NCBI GenBank assembly: GCA_004431415.1
Contig: QPMI01000648.1
Location: 1-64,000, forward strand
From: Cyanophora paradoxa
Taxonomy: Eukaryota; Glaucocystophyceae; Cyanophorales; Cyanophoraceae
Direction of reading: 5' to 3'
DNA: 64,000 nt
The translations under genes and the position numbers were made by a program. Every line of letters starts with the position of its first letter. The first letter of the stretch is position 1. Of the stretch, positions 34,201 through 45,600 are shown one piece after another. The notes under the pieces were generated by a model that worked only from the letters and a program-made list of their open reading frames with translations, was not told where the DNA came from and did not search any database.

Positions 34201-36545
34201 TGGTGCGCCAGGGCAGCAACGGTGGCGCCACGGGCGGCATCTTGCGCAAGGCCGCAGCAGAGGCGGCAGCGTCTGCGGATGAGGACAAGCCCAAGGCCCC
34301 TGCGCATCACAAGCGGCAAGCCAGCGGCAAGGAGGCGCAGGAGGGCGCGGAGAAGAGCAGCAGCAGCGGGGAAGATGCCAAGAAGGACAAGAAGAAGAAG
34401 AAGGACGCGGAGCAGAAGCAGAAAGCGCGCCGGGGCGACGAGGGCGAGAAGCAGGGCGCAGACATCCTCACCAAGTGCGCTCCGAGCGCTCCGGGTGCTT
34501 CTCCTCCGAGTGCTCCTCACCAAACACGCCGCGCGCTCTCCCCGGCGCAGGCTCACGTACAAGTACACTGCCGCCTTCTTCGTCATCGTGCGCGGCCCCG
34601 CGCGCGGCCCTTTGAATCCACTTCTCCGCCTCGGCTCGAGCTGCTCCACCATCCAAGAATATTTTAATTGCTGATCGGTCCCCTCATGCAGGCCGGCATC
34701 TTCATCGTTAACTTCATGGTCTGTTTCATCATCCTCGACGCCGGCAAGAATTACGCGTACGAGATCAACCTCGCCGGCCGGGTGCGCCGTGAGCTGCTGC
34801 TGCAGATCTAGATCTAGAGCGCGCGGGCCTCGAGCCGAGCGCGCTGACCCGGCCGGGGCCTGCAGCGCCGCTCGATCGCCCGCGAAGTCCCCTTCTACGC
34901 TCGCGAGCTCTACATGCAAGGTGCGGCGGGCACCGCCCGTCTACCCTCTGTCTTAAATACTGCATAAAAAATATCCGAGGCTCCATTCTCGCACATACTA
35001 TATAGAAAACATATTGTTCGATTTCAAGCCCATGCTTCAACAGCGGAGGCAGCGGTTTTCTCTCGGGATCCTCACTCTGGCCGCGCGCCCGCGCGCAGGC
35101 GTCATCTTCCTGCCCCGCGCGCAGGTCTTCGAGCGCCTCATGAAGAAGATGGCCCTGTGCGTGGCCACGGCTCTTTCAGGACGGGAAAGTGCACTCACCG
35201 ACGGCGCTGGGCCGCCCGCGCGCAGCCTGAAGGAGATCCACCAGGCGCTGAAGTTCGGAGACCCGGAGCTGAACGTGCTGGGCGCCAACGGGCGCAACAA
35301 GCAGCTCGACGCCATCATGTACGAGCCCGGCTGCCTTCGCCTCAACGTGCGCGCGGGCACATTTGCAGATGCGATCTTTTTCGGGAGGCCCGCTCTGACG
35401 CAAAGCATGCGCAGGCGGCCAAGTGCGTCGACAATCGCGTTGCAGACATGCAGCTCGTCGGTGCGCGCTCGCGGCTGCAGCTGGCGCGCGGCTGGCGTCT
35501 CACCAGCCACGGAAGTCTGACCCGCGGGCATCGATATCGGCGCAGACAACGGGCTGGACGCCCTGGTGCTGGGCTTTGGGGACTTGCTCATTGAGCTGCT
35601 TTTGGAGACGGCCCCCGACCTGCTGCTCACCGGCAAGGAGGATAAGAAGTACATCAAGGTGGGCGCCGTACAATCGCTCCAATTTTCTCATTCTTGATCG
35701 AACTATGTGTACTAATATAATTCGGCGCAGCCGAACACGACACCGAATTCGGCCACGCTGGATCTCATTATGGATGCGCGTCTGCTTCTCTTATTATTTT
35801 CAAAGCACCCAATCGAGCGCGACGTGTCCCGCCGTTGGGCTGATCGGACGGGCCGGCAGATCGACGACGGGGACCTGGACGACGGGCTGAACAGGGCGGC
35901 CGCCGCCTTCGTCGCCGAGTCCCTCACCTCCATGGGCGTCATCGAGACGATGGAGGCGCGTGCACGCTCTCGCATACGCGCTCTTACTGGTTTCAGAGCG
36001 CCGTCCTTGCATTTTGAGATGGTTCGGTAACGTTTGGCGAGCAGGCGCTGATCCTCACCTTCGTCATTTTGTTCTTGGCGGGTTTATACTGTGAGCGCTG
36101 GTCCCCCGCACGCCCTATTATACTTCCCGGTACCGTTTGTTTAACGTGGCGTGCGCCTTCACCCGTCGCGAGCGCGCAGTGTACCTCTTCGCGCCCATGC
36201 TGGCGCGCCTGAGAGAGGAGACGGGCCGGGCCGGCCAGATCCTCCGCATGATCCCCAAGGACGTCGTCCTCAAGGCGCGCCCGGCCTCGCCCGCCCTCGC
36301 CCTCCGCTCGCGAGCGGCCCCGAGCGCGTGTCTGATGGGGCGCGTCCCGCTCGCGCAGTGCGTGCACCTGCACCACTACTTCGTGGGCATCGGCAAGGAG
36401 GAGGAGGACGAGTAGACCGGCGGCGCCCGCGCTCGTACGCGTCGACGTCGCTCGAATTCGGTTCCCTCGATCGGCTGCGCTCCCGGCCTCCGAGGCGCCG
36501 GCCCATCGTGCGGCCGGTTGCGACGCCATCGACATCGCTCGACGG
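28210..36545 (+). repeat. Left arm of giant inverted duplication
   Basis: Matches the reverse complement of about 39680-48015. Homology begins just before the start codon at 28224 (CGTCCGCACATGGAG) and fades about 130 bp after the stop at 36415. Much of the arm (about 28400-32540 and 33010-34650) is near identical to its partner by eye. Patches at about 32625-32890 and 34920-35960 are clearly diverged. Introns are conserved, so the duplication was at DNA level. Confidence 0.9.
28224..36415 (+). CDS. PAS-less Tmc-like multi-pass membrane protein, arm A
   Basis: Large, intron-rich gene; exon 1 28224-28265 (METKRITEDGAVGK) to a stop at 36413-36415 after FVGIGKEEEDE. Membrane segments in order: ILAVVWSIVDGLQLLALVIG (28682), WVYFTATLYAILAFGYYAL (about 29010), LYAAVSGAVLGFFILFSTLY (about 29610), IAMVAATIVVPSTDLIACL, FLASASCLALASCVLASVG. 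A soluble TPR-like stretch follows (AMYRHAIGEFPTSAYLQLQ; LANLLKQYGNNPNAAHAEI; YGNSKILLRSYASFLEHCL). Then come GVVIGLLLLGGLACAMFIAV (about 31915), YILLAICLFSCVTLLCLAVF (32920), an acidic/Lys-rich linker (33240-34480), AGIFIVNFMVCFIILDAGKN and ALILTFVILFLAGLYC. Order and spacing parallel the PAS/Tmc gene at 52501 but without the PAS block. Similarity to the tiny-macrocysts (TmcB) family is from memory of that family, not a search. Function unknown. Confidence 0.68.
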
Positions 36546-37055
36546 CTCGTGCTTTAGCTCTAAATCGAAATGTTTATTAGGCCGCACATGGCAGTTTTCA
36601 GAATATTTATACGGTAATGAATAAGTAGTAGGTTTTCCGGATCCTTCTGTCTCAAATTGCGATATCGATTAATATTGAGCTGCAACTCGGACTGAACAGG
36701 GACACTGTCATTGTCTGTCAGTCACACTTCCCAGCTTTCTGTCTGGTGAAATAATTCATTTTGCGTATACTATCATAACTATAGTATCGCAGTATACTAT
36801 GCGATGAAGCGTTAACGTTGTGATCATGAGTATGCAGACAGCTGCAGTAGGAGACTACCAAAATTATATAAACGCTTCGGAGTTTGTATACTAACTCAGC
36901 ACATATCTGCAGCTGAGTCATGATCGATATCGATGTAGTGAATGTTAACTACAATGATAAGAGCCGTCTCGGTATGTAGATATCGATATCGATGTGCGTG
37001 TTCATGTTGTCGCCGCCGCCGCCGCGTTCAAAATTTGCCGAGAGATATCGATTTA
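36546..37055. other. AT-rich palindrome spacer, left part
   Basis: A composition break from the GC-rich arm to AT-rich DNA with repeated ATCGAT/ATATCGATATCGAT blocks (near 36924 and 36978) and a CGCCGCCGCCGCC run near 37012. No gene is visible. Confidence 0.5.
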
Positions 37056-37766
37056 TTTTTTTTGGTGAATTACCGGCCACAGTCTCTAGACACCAGCACT
37101 GCGGGGGCTGCCCAGGGGGCATAAAGACAAAAAAGCAAAATAACTAAGACAAGAGCACGAAGAAAGATAAGACAAAGAGCCAAAATCGACAATAATAAAG
37201 AAAAGACACAGAGCTCGAGACAGATCGAGAAGAGACGATAAAGCGAGCAGATCGAGGGACAAAGGAGGACTGACACGAAGAAGAGCCAGAGCTAGAGATA
37301 CCATCAAGATCGGAAGGAATTACAACACTAAGAAGCGGAGGACAAAATTGAGAAAGATAAATAACAGGAAGCAGACAAGTAAGAGGAACAACAAGACGAC
37401 GTGGAGGCGGAGGCGAAGCAGGACGATGCGAAAGGGCAGAGCTACGGCACGAGGTCGACGAGGACACAGGAGGCGGAGCAGGCGGATCAAGAGCAGGCAA
37501 AAGGACAGTCAAAGGAATCACTAAAGCCGGCCGGGGTCGAGGCGGGCAGTCGAACTGCAAACGACGGCGAACAACAGGTCGAGCACGAGGACTATAGCTA
37601 GTATTGAAACTAACTCTAGCATCAACACTACGATCAGAATCCGAACTGGACCGAACTCGTCGAACTCGTTCGCAAGCTGAGATTCGAGAGGATATCGATG
37701 GTGCTGCTATCGATATCGATGGATTTGGAATCCTCGCAATCCTAGAATTCGAATCTCCTCCGCTTG

Positions 37767-37798
<32 letters not shown>

Positions 37799-37830
37799 GG
37801 GCCCGTCAACCAAACCAATTAAGGACCGAC
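37056..37830 (-). mobile_element. LINE-like retroposon remnant, minus strand
   Basis: Starts (on plus) with T8 at 37056-37063, that is a 3' A tail on the minus strand, next to the tail motif GGTGAATTACCGGCCACAG. That tail also terminates the SINE at 39368-39582. The minus strand is open from 37818 to 37144 with a Ser/Pro/Arg-rich peptide (SYSPRARPVVRRRLQF), similar in style to the peptide of the retroposons at 9689 and 48917. A C run of about 20 lies near 37775-37798. I found no flanking target duplication, so the 5' end is uncertain. Confidence 0.5.
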
Positions 37831-38904
37831 TCCATGTAAGGACCGATTGATATTTGTTTTTGCGACCGTCGACGTCGACGCATCGACTTTTCAAGCTCAT
37901 GATCACCTACTTACAGATCCCGGATCATGATCACCCATATGTGCATGGCCAGCTGCAGCCTGCAGGCTTATAATTACTGCTTAAGCTTTCGGTGGATTTT
38001 AATAATTTCCGGAATGATCGGGCGCCGGCCCCGCCGCATGCGCAGTTCAACGGTTGCCGCTCCCGCGGCGGTCAAGTTTATTGCCAAGTTGCCCCTCTTG
38101 CTTCCCGTTCCCTCGCTTTGAATTCAGCCAAAAGTTTTCTATGAGGCCGTTTTCGAGGTCCAGTATGCAACACCAGAAAAAAGGGCGCTTATTCGCGTTC
38201 CGATTGGCTCGGTGGACCGGTCAGCTCTCGCCGAGTCGACTTTCGAGCGTCGGACTCGAGCTCGCGAGAGCACTCTCGACTCGGGAAAAGTGGTTTTCGA
38301 TGGGAAAACCAATCTCTCACTCCTCTTGCTATAGATCTGGGCTCTCCGGGCCTCTAGATCTCCCTCGCCGAGTCGAGCTCGCGCGGCGCTGCACTGTCAC
38401 GCGGCGGTTTTGCATGGCAACCACTTCTCCCTACTAAGAGTCCCTAGCTGTCTCCTCTACAGTCTCTACTAAGCTAAATTTCCTCTTGCTCGCACTACGC
38501 TGTTAACGTTCTGCCCGGCACCGCGAAACCGCTTGCACCGCTGCCTCAGGGCCTGCGCCGCTAGCGCTGATCGCAGCCGAGCATGCGTGGCCGTCCAGAC
38601 TGTAGTCTTTTGCTGCGCTCAGCGCTAGCAAGCCGGCGACATCGCGTGCGCCGCAGAACCGCGTGCGCCGGCCGAGCACGCCTGCTGGGCCGGGCGCTCT
38701 TGTTGCGCTCGGCACCCGGCCAGCAGACTAGTTCGCGTGCTGCGCACGACGTGCCGCTTGTCCGCTTAGTCTGCGCCCCGCGTGCGCCCCGCGTTGCGCC
38801 GCGCGCCTGCGTCCCCGCCGCCTGCCACCCGGCCAGCAGTCCAGCTCGGTTGCTGGGCACGGCGCGCCGCTGCACACCGCTTGCCGTTCGTTACGGTTCT
38901 GCCG
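37831..38904. other. Palindrome spacer, no gene recognised
   Basis: Mixed unique DNA. 38510-38900 is very GC-rich with GCGCC-rich short motifs and two GGCCAGCAG segments, but no conserved protein or RNA could be recognised on either strand. Confidence 0.4.
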
Positions 38905-39012
38905 CGCGCATGTGCGTGCCACTATAGCTAGGACTCTTTCACTAGATCCCGGTTCCCCCCTTGCACGCCCGGCGCGAAAATCGCGGCCGGGCCACTAGTA
39001 TTTGACCTGCAG
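38905..39012. repeat. Dispersed repeat shared with 9550-9640
   Basis: Shares the motif order GTGCCACTA, ACTCTTTCACTAGATCCC, CCCCCTTGCAC, GGCGCG, GGCCGGGCCACTAGTAT with the left-end zone. The same orientation in both places argues for two copies of a mobile or dispersed unit. Confidence 0.6.
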
Positions 39013-39356
39013 CTGGAATTCGAATCCGGATTGGAGTGGCCATGATCATGATTGGAGTTGAATTCGAAATTCACACAAATTAAAGCTTTACATGCGTATG
39101 CACACCACAAATGCAACGTCTATTACGCTAACAAACAACTGCAAGCGCTAGCTATATCCCATGATCATAATATTCAGCGGGTCTTAGTCCTTGGCTCTAA
39201 ATTGTATACTTTCTTGTATAATGTAAATACAGCTATCGATTACGTATATATACGCAAGCAAACAACTGCAAGCGTAAGCGCTAATATGTATCGATATCTC
39301 ATGATCATAATATTCAGCGAGAGGTATCGTAATCCTTGGCTCTAATTATATATACA

Positions 39357-39593
39357 TTGTATACGTATTTTTTTTTGGTGAATTACCGGCCACAGCCTCT
39401 AGTCTACTCCAGCACTGCGGGGGCGTATACAGGCAAGGTGGGACATGATCGATCGGAATTATGTGGAGCGGGCGGGATTCGAAGGCGTGATTCTCATCGC
39501 AGGGCGATTCGAACACGGAAGGCATGATATAGACAGCGTGTATGATAACCACACCGCTATGAGCGGGGGTATAAACATACCCTTGTATACGTA
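39357..39593 (-). mobile_element. tRNA-derived SINE with 11-bp TSD
   Basis: The 11-mer TTGTATACGTA flanks the insert (39357-39367 and 39583-39593). The insert (39368-39582) is on the minus strand: T9 on plus at 39368-39376 is its A tail. Its 5' head, 39563 down to 39493 (71 nt), is tRNA-like. It has an acceptor-like pairing (CTCATAG with CGATGAG, six of seven), an A-box-like TAGCGGTGTGG and a B-box-like TGTTCGAATCG. Its 3' tail (about 39377-39424) matches the tail of the LINE-like remnant at 37056. This is the classic plan of a tail-sharing SINE; Pol III activity is inferred. Confidence 0.75.
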
Positions 39594-39679
39594 CATTGTA
39601 TAAACACTATTTATATGTAAGCACTGCGCTAAAACAAATCCTTGCATGCGACTGCTGTTGAACCGTGGGCGAGCGACGG

Positions 39680-42600
39680 CGTCGGATCCTAAGCACCATC
39701 CCTCGAGCGACGGCGTCGGCTGCACGCCAGGCCGGCGCCTTGGGAGGCCGGGCGACGGGACGATCGCGAGGGAAGCGAGCGACGGCCGCCGGCGCAGCCG
39801 GCCTACTCGTCCTCCTCCTTGCCGATGCCCACGAAGTAGTGGTGCAGGTGCACGCACTGCGCGGGCGAGGCGCGCCGCATCAGACACGCGCTCGAGGCCG
39901 CTCGCGAGCGGAGGGCGAGGGCGGGCGAGGCCGGGCGCGCCTTGAGGACGACGTCCTTGGGGATCATGTGGAGGATCTGGCCGGCCCGGCCCGTCTCCTC
40001 TCTCAGGCGCGCCAGCATGGGCGCGAAGAGGTACACTGCGCGCTCGCGACGGGTGAAGGCGCACGCCACGTTAAACAAACGGTACCGGGAAGTATAATAG
40101 GGCGTGCGGGGGACCAGCGCTCACAGTATAAACCCGCCAAGAACAAAATGACGAAGGTGAGGATCAGCGCCTGCTCGCCAAACGTTACCGAACCATCTCA
40201 AAATGCAAGAACGGCGCTCTGAAACCAGTAAGAGCGCGTGTGCGAGAGCGTGCACGCGCCTCCATCGTCTCGATGACGCCCATGGAGGTGAGGGACTCGG
40301 CGACGAAGGCGGCGGCCGCGCGGTTCAGCCCGTCGTCCAGGTCCCCGTCGTCGATCTGCCGGCCGTCCGATCAACCCAACGGTGGGACACCTTGCAGCCC
40401 GATCAAGGCGGACGCGCCTCCATAATGAGGTCCAGCTTGTTTGATTTTATGTCGAAGTTGTTTTTCTGCGCCCAATTAGTACACGTGGACGTATTCGTAT
40501 ACGCAGTTCGATCAAGGCGATTGTAAGGCGCCCACCTTGATGTACTTTGCCTCCTCCTTGCCGGTGATCAGCAGGTCGGGGGTCGTCTCCTGCATGATCT
40601 CGACGACGAGGTCCGTCACGCCCATCACGAGGGCGTCCAGCCCGTTCGCTGCGCAGATGCTCGCGCGTGAGGTCGAACCCGGTAGTCAAGCAAGAGAGCC
40701 ACACGCACTGACGAGCTGCATGTCTTCAACGCGATTGTCGACGCACTTGGCCGCCTGCACATGCTTTACGTCAGAGCGGGCCGCAAGAAAAGATCGCATC
40801 TGCAAATGTGCCCGCGCGCACGTCGAGGCGAAGGCAGCCGGGGTCGTACATGATGGAGTCGAGCTGCTTGTTGCGCCCGTTGGCGCCCAGCACGTTCAGC
40901 TCCGGGTTTCCGAACTTCAGCGCCTGGTGGATCTCTTTCAGGCTGCGCGCGCGCGGGCCAGCGTCGTCTGTGAGTGAACTTTCCAGTCCTAGAAGAAACT
41001 ATCCGCCGTCGCGAGCTTCGAGCTCGGGCGCGGCTACGCACAGTGCCGCCTTTCTGACGAGGCGCTCGAAGACCTCGGCGCGGGGCAGGAAGATGGCGCC
41101 TGCGGGCTGGAGTGAGGAAGATCTGGCCATGGAGACGAAACCTTCGGGGGCCAGGCCGGCGCCGGCGCGTCGCGGGTCGCGGGCTGTGCCGCGGCACATG
41201 GACTAGACTTCGAATAGCACGTCGCGTACGTAGATGGAGATTTTTGAGGCGTTGTTTAAGACAAGGGACACAAGGACGGCGCCGGCCGCACCTTGGAAGT
41301 AGAGCTCGCGAGCGTAGAACGCCACTTCGCGGGCGATTGAGCGGCGCTGCAGGCCCCGGCCGCGTCAGCAATGTTTGCAGGCTCGGCTCAAGCTATAGGT
41401 CTGCTATGCTACAGCTGTTCACGACGCACCCGGCCGGAGAGGTTGATCTCGTACGCGTAATTCTTGCCGGCGTCGAGGATAATGAAGCAGACAACGAAGT
41501 TGACGATGAAAATGCCGGCCTGCATGAAGGGACCGATCAGCAAACGAAGTTCTCATGGATGGTGGAGCAGCTCGAGCCGAGGCGGAAAAATGGATTCAAG
41601 GGGCCGGGCGCGGGGCCGCGCACGATGACAAAGAAGGCGGCAGTGTACTTGTACGTGAGCCTGCGCCGGGGAGAGCGCGCAGCGCGTTTGGTGAGGAGCA
41701 CTCGGAGGATGGTTACGAGCGCTCGGAGCGCACTTGGTGAGGATGTCTGCGCCCTGCTTCTCGCCCTCGTCGCCCCGGCGCGCTTTCTGCTTCTGCTCCG
41801 CGTCCTTCTTCTTCTTCTTGTCCTTCTTGGCCTCCTCCCCGCAGCTGCTGCTCTTCTCCGCGCCCTCCTGCGCCTCCTTGCCGCCGGCGTGCCGCTTGTG
41901 ATGCGCAGGGGCCTTGGGCTTGTCCTCATCCGCAGACGCTGCCGCCTCTGCTGCGGCCTTGCGCAGGATGCCGCCCGTGGCGCCACCGTTGCTGCCCTGG
42001 CGCACTAGCGGCGTCGGCCGCGGCTTATGCGTCAGCTGGATGCTGGCGCTGCGGTCGCGGCGCTCCTTGCGCTGATCCTCCTCATCGGGGGTCCAGCTAC
42101 CGGCGCCGTGGCCGCTCGACGCGCTAGCGGGCGCACTCGCGACGCCCGTCTTCGAATTCGCCTTCAGCTTGTCCGTGTACGAGTCAGCGCTAGCGGGGCG
42201 GATGGACTGGAGGATGCGGACGAGCGCCTCGTCGGCGTCGCCCAGCTCGGGGATCGCCAACACCGCCTCGGGCTCCTCGCTCGACCGCGCCGTGTCCGCC
42301 CCGCCAACGCCAAGCGTTCCCTGTTCAGGGGACGACGGCGCCTCGAGCTCAAGGTCGCCAACCACAGCGGGACCCGCCGCCGCCGCCGCCGCCGATCCCG
42401 ACGGCGGCCTCGAGGCGCGGCGGCTCCCCGCGCTCCCGCCGCGGCTGCCGGCGCCATCCGCCGAACTCTTCTCGATGGACGAGGCCGAAACTCGCGCCGC
42501 AGCTGGAGCTGGGGCGGCGGCCGTAGCCGCGGGCACGACATCCACCGACATCGACATCCGCTTCGACTCGGCTGGGCCCTCGAGCTCGGCAGCCGTCGTC

Positions 42601-45600
42601 TCCGACGCCTCGCCGGCGCTCTTCTCGACCTCGTACTTCTTGGCGGCCCCGCGCTTCCTGGAGCCGCCCTTCTCCTTCCGCTTCCCCTTCCTGCGCTCCT
42701 TCTTCTCCTTCTCGTCCGCGCTCGACTCCGACGCCGCCTCCTTCTCCTCCCGCTCCTTCCCCTTGCCGGACGCCCTGGAGCGCCGCGACGGCTTGGAGCG
42801 CCGGGCCGACTTCTGGCGCCCGCCGTCCTCGGCGCCGTCCGACCCCAAGCTCTTCGTGCTCTCGCGGCTGCTGTCCGACGAGTTGGCGCCCTTGGCGCCC
42901 CCCTCCTCCTCCTCCTCCTCCTCCGAGTCGCCCTCGCGGTCCCGCTTCTGCGCCTTGCTGTAGTGCTTCGCGATCTGCTTCAGCACTGGCGGCGGCCGGG
43001 CGCAGGTCAGCGCTCGGGCCGGCGGGGGCGGGCCGGCGGGGGGCGCACGGGGCCGCGGGATCCCCTCCAGGATGTCGCTCATGCCCCGCATCGTGACACG
43101 CACCTTCGCGAACGAGGGCCTGCGCGCCGGTGCGCAGTTAGGTCGAGATTTGCGTTCGATTCAGGCGGCTCGGCAGAGGAACTCGGTGAAATTAAGCGTC
43201 GATCTCTTATTTGATCTAAGAAATAAGGCAGCCCGCACCGGAACACGAAGACGGCCAAGCAGAGGAGCGTGGCGCAGGAGAAGAGGCAGATGCCGAGGAG
43301 GATGTACTTCGCCTTCTCGATCGTCATGATCACCTGCGCGCGGCGCAAGGGACCAATTAGGTGCTGGCCGGGCCGGGCCCGCGGCCGGCCCGCCCCCTCC
43401 CCCGCGCACGTCGTCCTCGTAGATCCCGGCGCCGACGTTGAGGGCGTCGAGGATGCCGAAGACGGCGTTCTGGAAGACGTATCTGGGGGAGGTTCGCGCT
43501 TTGCGGCATAAGGAAGGCGTAAGGAAGGCCTACTTGAGCTCGCGGATGCCGGCGAGGTTGATGCCCTGGAAGACCTCCATCGGCATGAGGCTCACGCGCC
43601 GGCACATGATCATGCTGGAGGGCCGGCCGGCCGACCGGCGTGCGTCAGAGTCTCCGAGATTGGGGTGCGGAGCGGGACGGGCACGCACATCCCGTTGCCG
43701 GCGTCCCAGATGGTCTGCTTTTCCGTGATTTCGTAGATTGGGGGCCCAGGATAGTGGAGCACGATCTCGGTATTCTTCGTCTTCCAATAGTTCACGATCT
43801 CGGGGTTCGTGCTCGCCGGGATCCCCAAGTCTGCACGCCCCGCATCAGCCCCCGCGCACGGATGTCGACGGCCTCAAGTTCAGTCGCAAGGATGCACCGT
43901 CATATCCGAAGTAGAGGCCACGGTGGTCGAACGAGAAGTCCTTGGCGCGAATGCCCACCTCGCTCGCCCAGTGCGCGAACATCTCCGTGTCTGTAGCGAG
44001 CGGGCTGATGTCAAGAGAAAAATGGGCGCGGCGCGATTCAAAAGCGGGTAAAAAGCTGCGGACTGTTGGCGAGGGCGGCGAGGTGCATGTGGCGGATCAG
44101 GGTGTTCACGTGGACGACACGGCGCCGCTGGAACGAGAGGAAGCGCAGCCGACTGTTGTTCTGCGAGTACTCCACGAAGAGCATCTGCGGAGAGCGCCGG
44201 GTACCCGTCAGATGAGGCTGGATCGTACTCCGGCCCGCCCCACACGGGGCGGGCCCATGGCCGGCGGCTACCTTGACGGCGATGAACATTGCGCAGGCAA
44301 GGCCGCCCAGCAACAGCAGCCCGACGACGATGCCCCTGCGAGCGGCCGCGAGGGGCGGTGAGCGGGTGCGGGGAGGCCCGCGCGCTCCAGGCGGGCGCGC
44401 GCGCGCACCAGAAGAGGCGCTTGACGGCCTTGGTCTCGTTGGAGCGGAGCCGGAGCTCCTTGTTGGCCGCCCGCTTCTTCGCCGCCGCCGACGACGAGGC
44501 CCCCGACGAGGCCGACTGCGACTCCGACGCCGACTGCGTGCCCCCGCCGCCGCCGCCGGCCGACTGGCTCTGCGACTGGCTCTGCGAGGCCGAGAGGGAG
44601 GCCGTCTTGGACTCGGACTCCTCGACCTCGTCGGCCTTCATGTAGTAGAGCTGTGCCCGCTGCTTGTCGTTCTGACGGGGGCGCGGGCGCGGGGCTCTCA
44701 GAGAGCCTGCCGGTGGGCCGAGGGGAGGGCCGGGGCGGGGCGGACGAGGCAGTGCTCGAGGAAGGAGGCGTAGGAGCGGAGGAGGATCTTCGAGTTGCCG
44801 TAGCCTGCGCGCCGGGCGGTCGGCGTCGGCGTCGGCGGCACCGTACGCGTGGCGCGAGAGCTCGAGCCCCGCGCACGCTTGATCAGGGCGACGTATGCAC
44901 TCTCGGCGCCCAGAGCCACCTGATGGATGTCCGCAAGCCTGCCCGGCGAGATCAGAGGCGCGCGGCCGGGCGGGGCGGGGCGGGGCGGGCCTGCGGGGGA
45001 CGTCGTCGAGGGCGCCCACGACGTGCAGGTTCTTCTTCGTCAGCTGTATCCAGAACTGCCGCGTCATCTTCAGCGTCTTCGTGTCTGCGCCGCGCGGCCG
45101 GGGCCGGGGCCAGTCAGATTGGACGGGCCGGGGCGAGCGGAGGGCGGGGGTCGGCGCACGGCTCTGGCGGGCGCTCTCGTACTGCTTCTTGGCGTCGGCG
45201 GAGCTGAAGAGGTCCGCGGCGGCGACCTGCCCCCCCTGGCCCCCGCTGTACACCTGCGCCTGCCGCTCCCAGCTGCAGTCGCCGGCGGAAGAGAGTGAGA
45301 CGGCAGGCTCGATCGCGCGCGCTGGAGGCCGATCACGGGGGCGGCGCACAAGAGCTTGGTGGCGTGCAGCTCGTAGCGGTAGTCGACGGTCGGCTCCTTC
45401 CGCCACCTGCCCCCGCGGTTCCAGTTTCAGCAGGAGAGCCATCCAGCGCGCCGGCCGCGGGCCGGGGCCGTGCGCACCCGATGCGGATCTCGGCGTGGGC
45501 AGCGTTCGGGTTGTTCCCGTACTGCTTCAGCAGGTTCGCCAGCTGCGCATGCGTATGCCGCCCGCAGCAGCGAATGTGAGCAAGGGCGGGACGGCGCGGG

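Noticed and set aside
33012-34919. 635-codon open frame on the minus strand opposite the arm A gene
   Set aside because: It is the antisense of the acidic/Lys-rich linker exon. High GC keeps the reverse frame open, its Leu/Arg-rich composition matches no protein, and the plus strand fits the spliced gene and its arm B paralogue.
37144-37818. Genuine 224-residue host protein
   Set aside because: Low-complexity Ser/Pro/Arg peptide next to a retroposon A tail and starting in a C/G run; a retroelement remnant is likelier.
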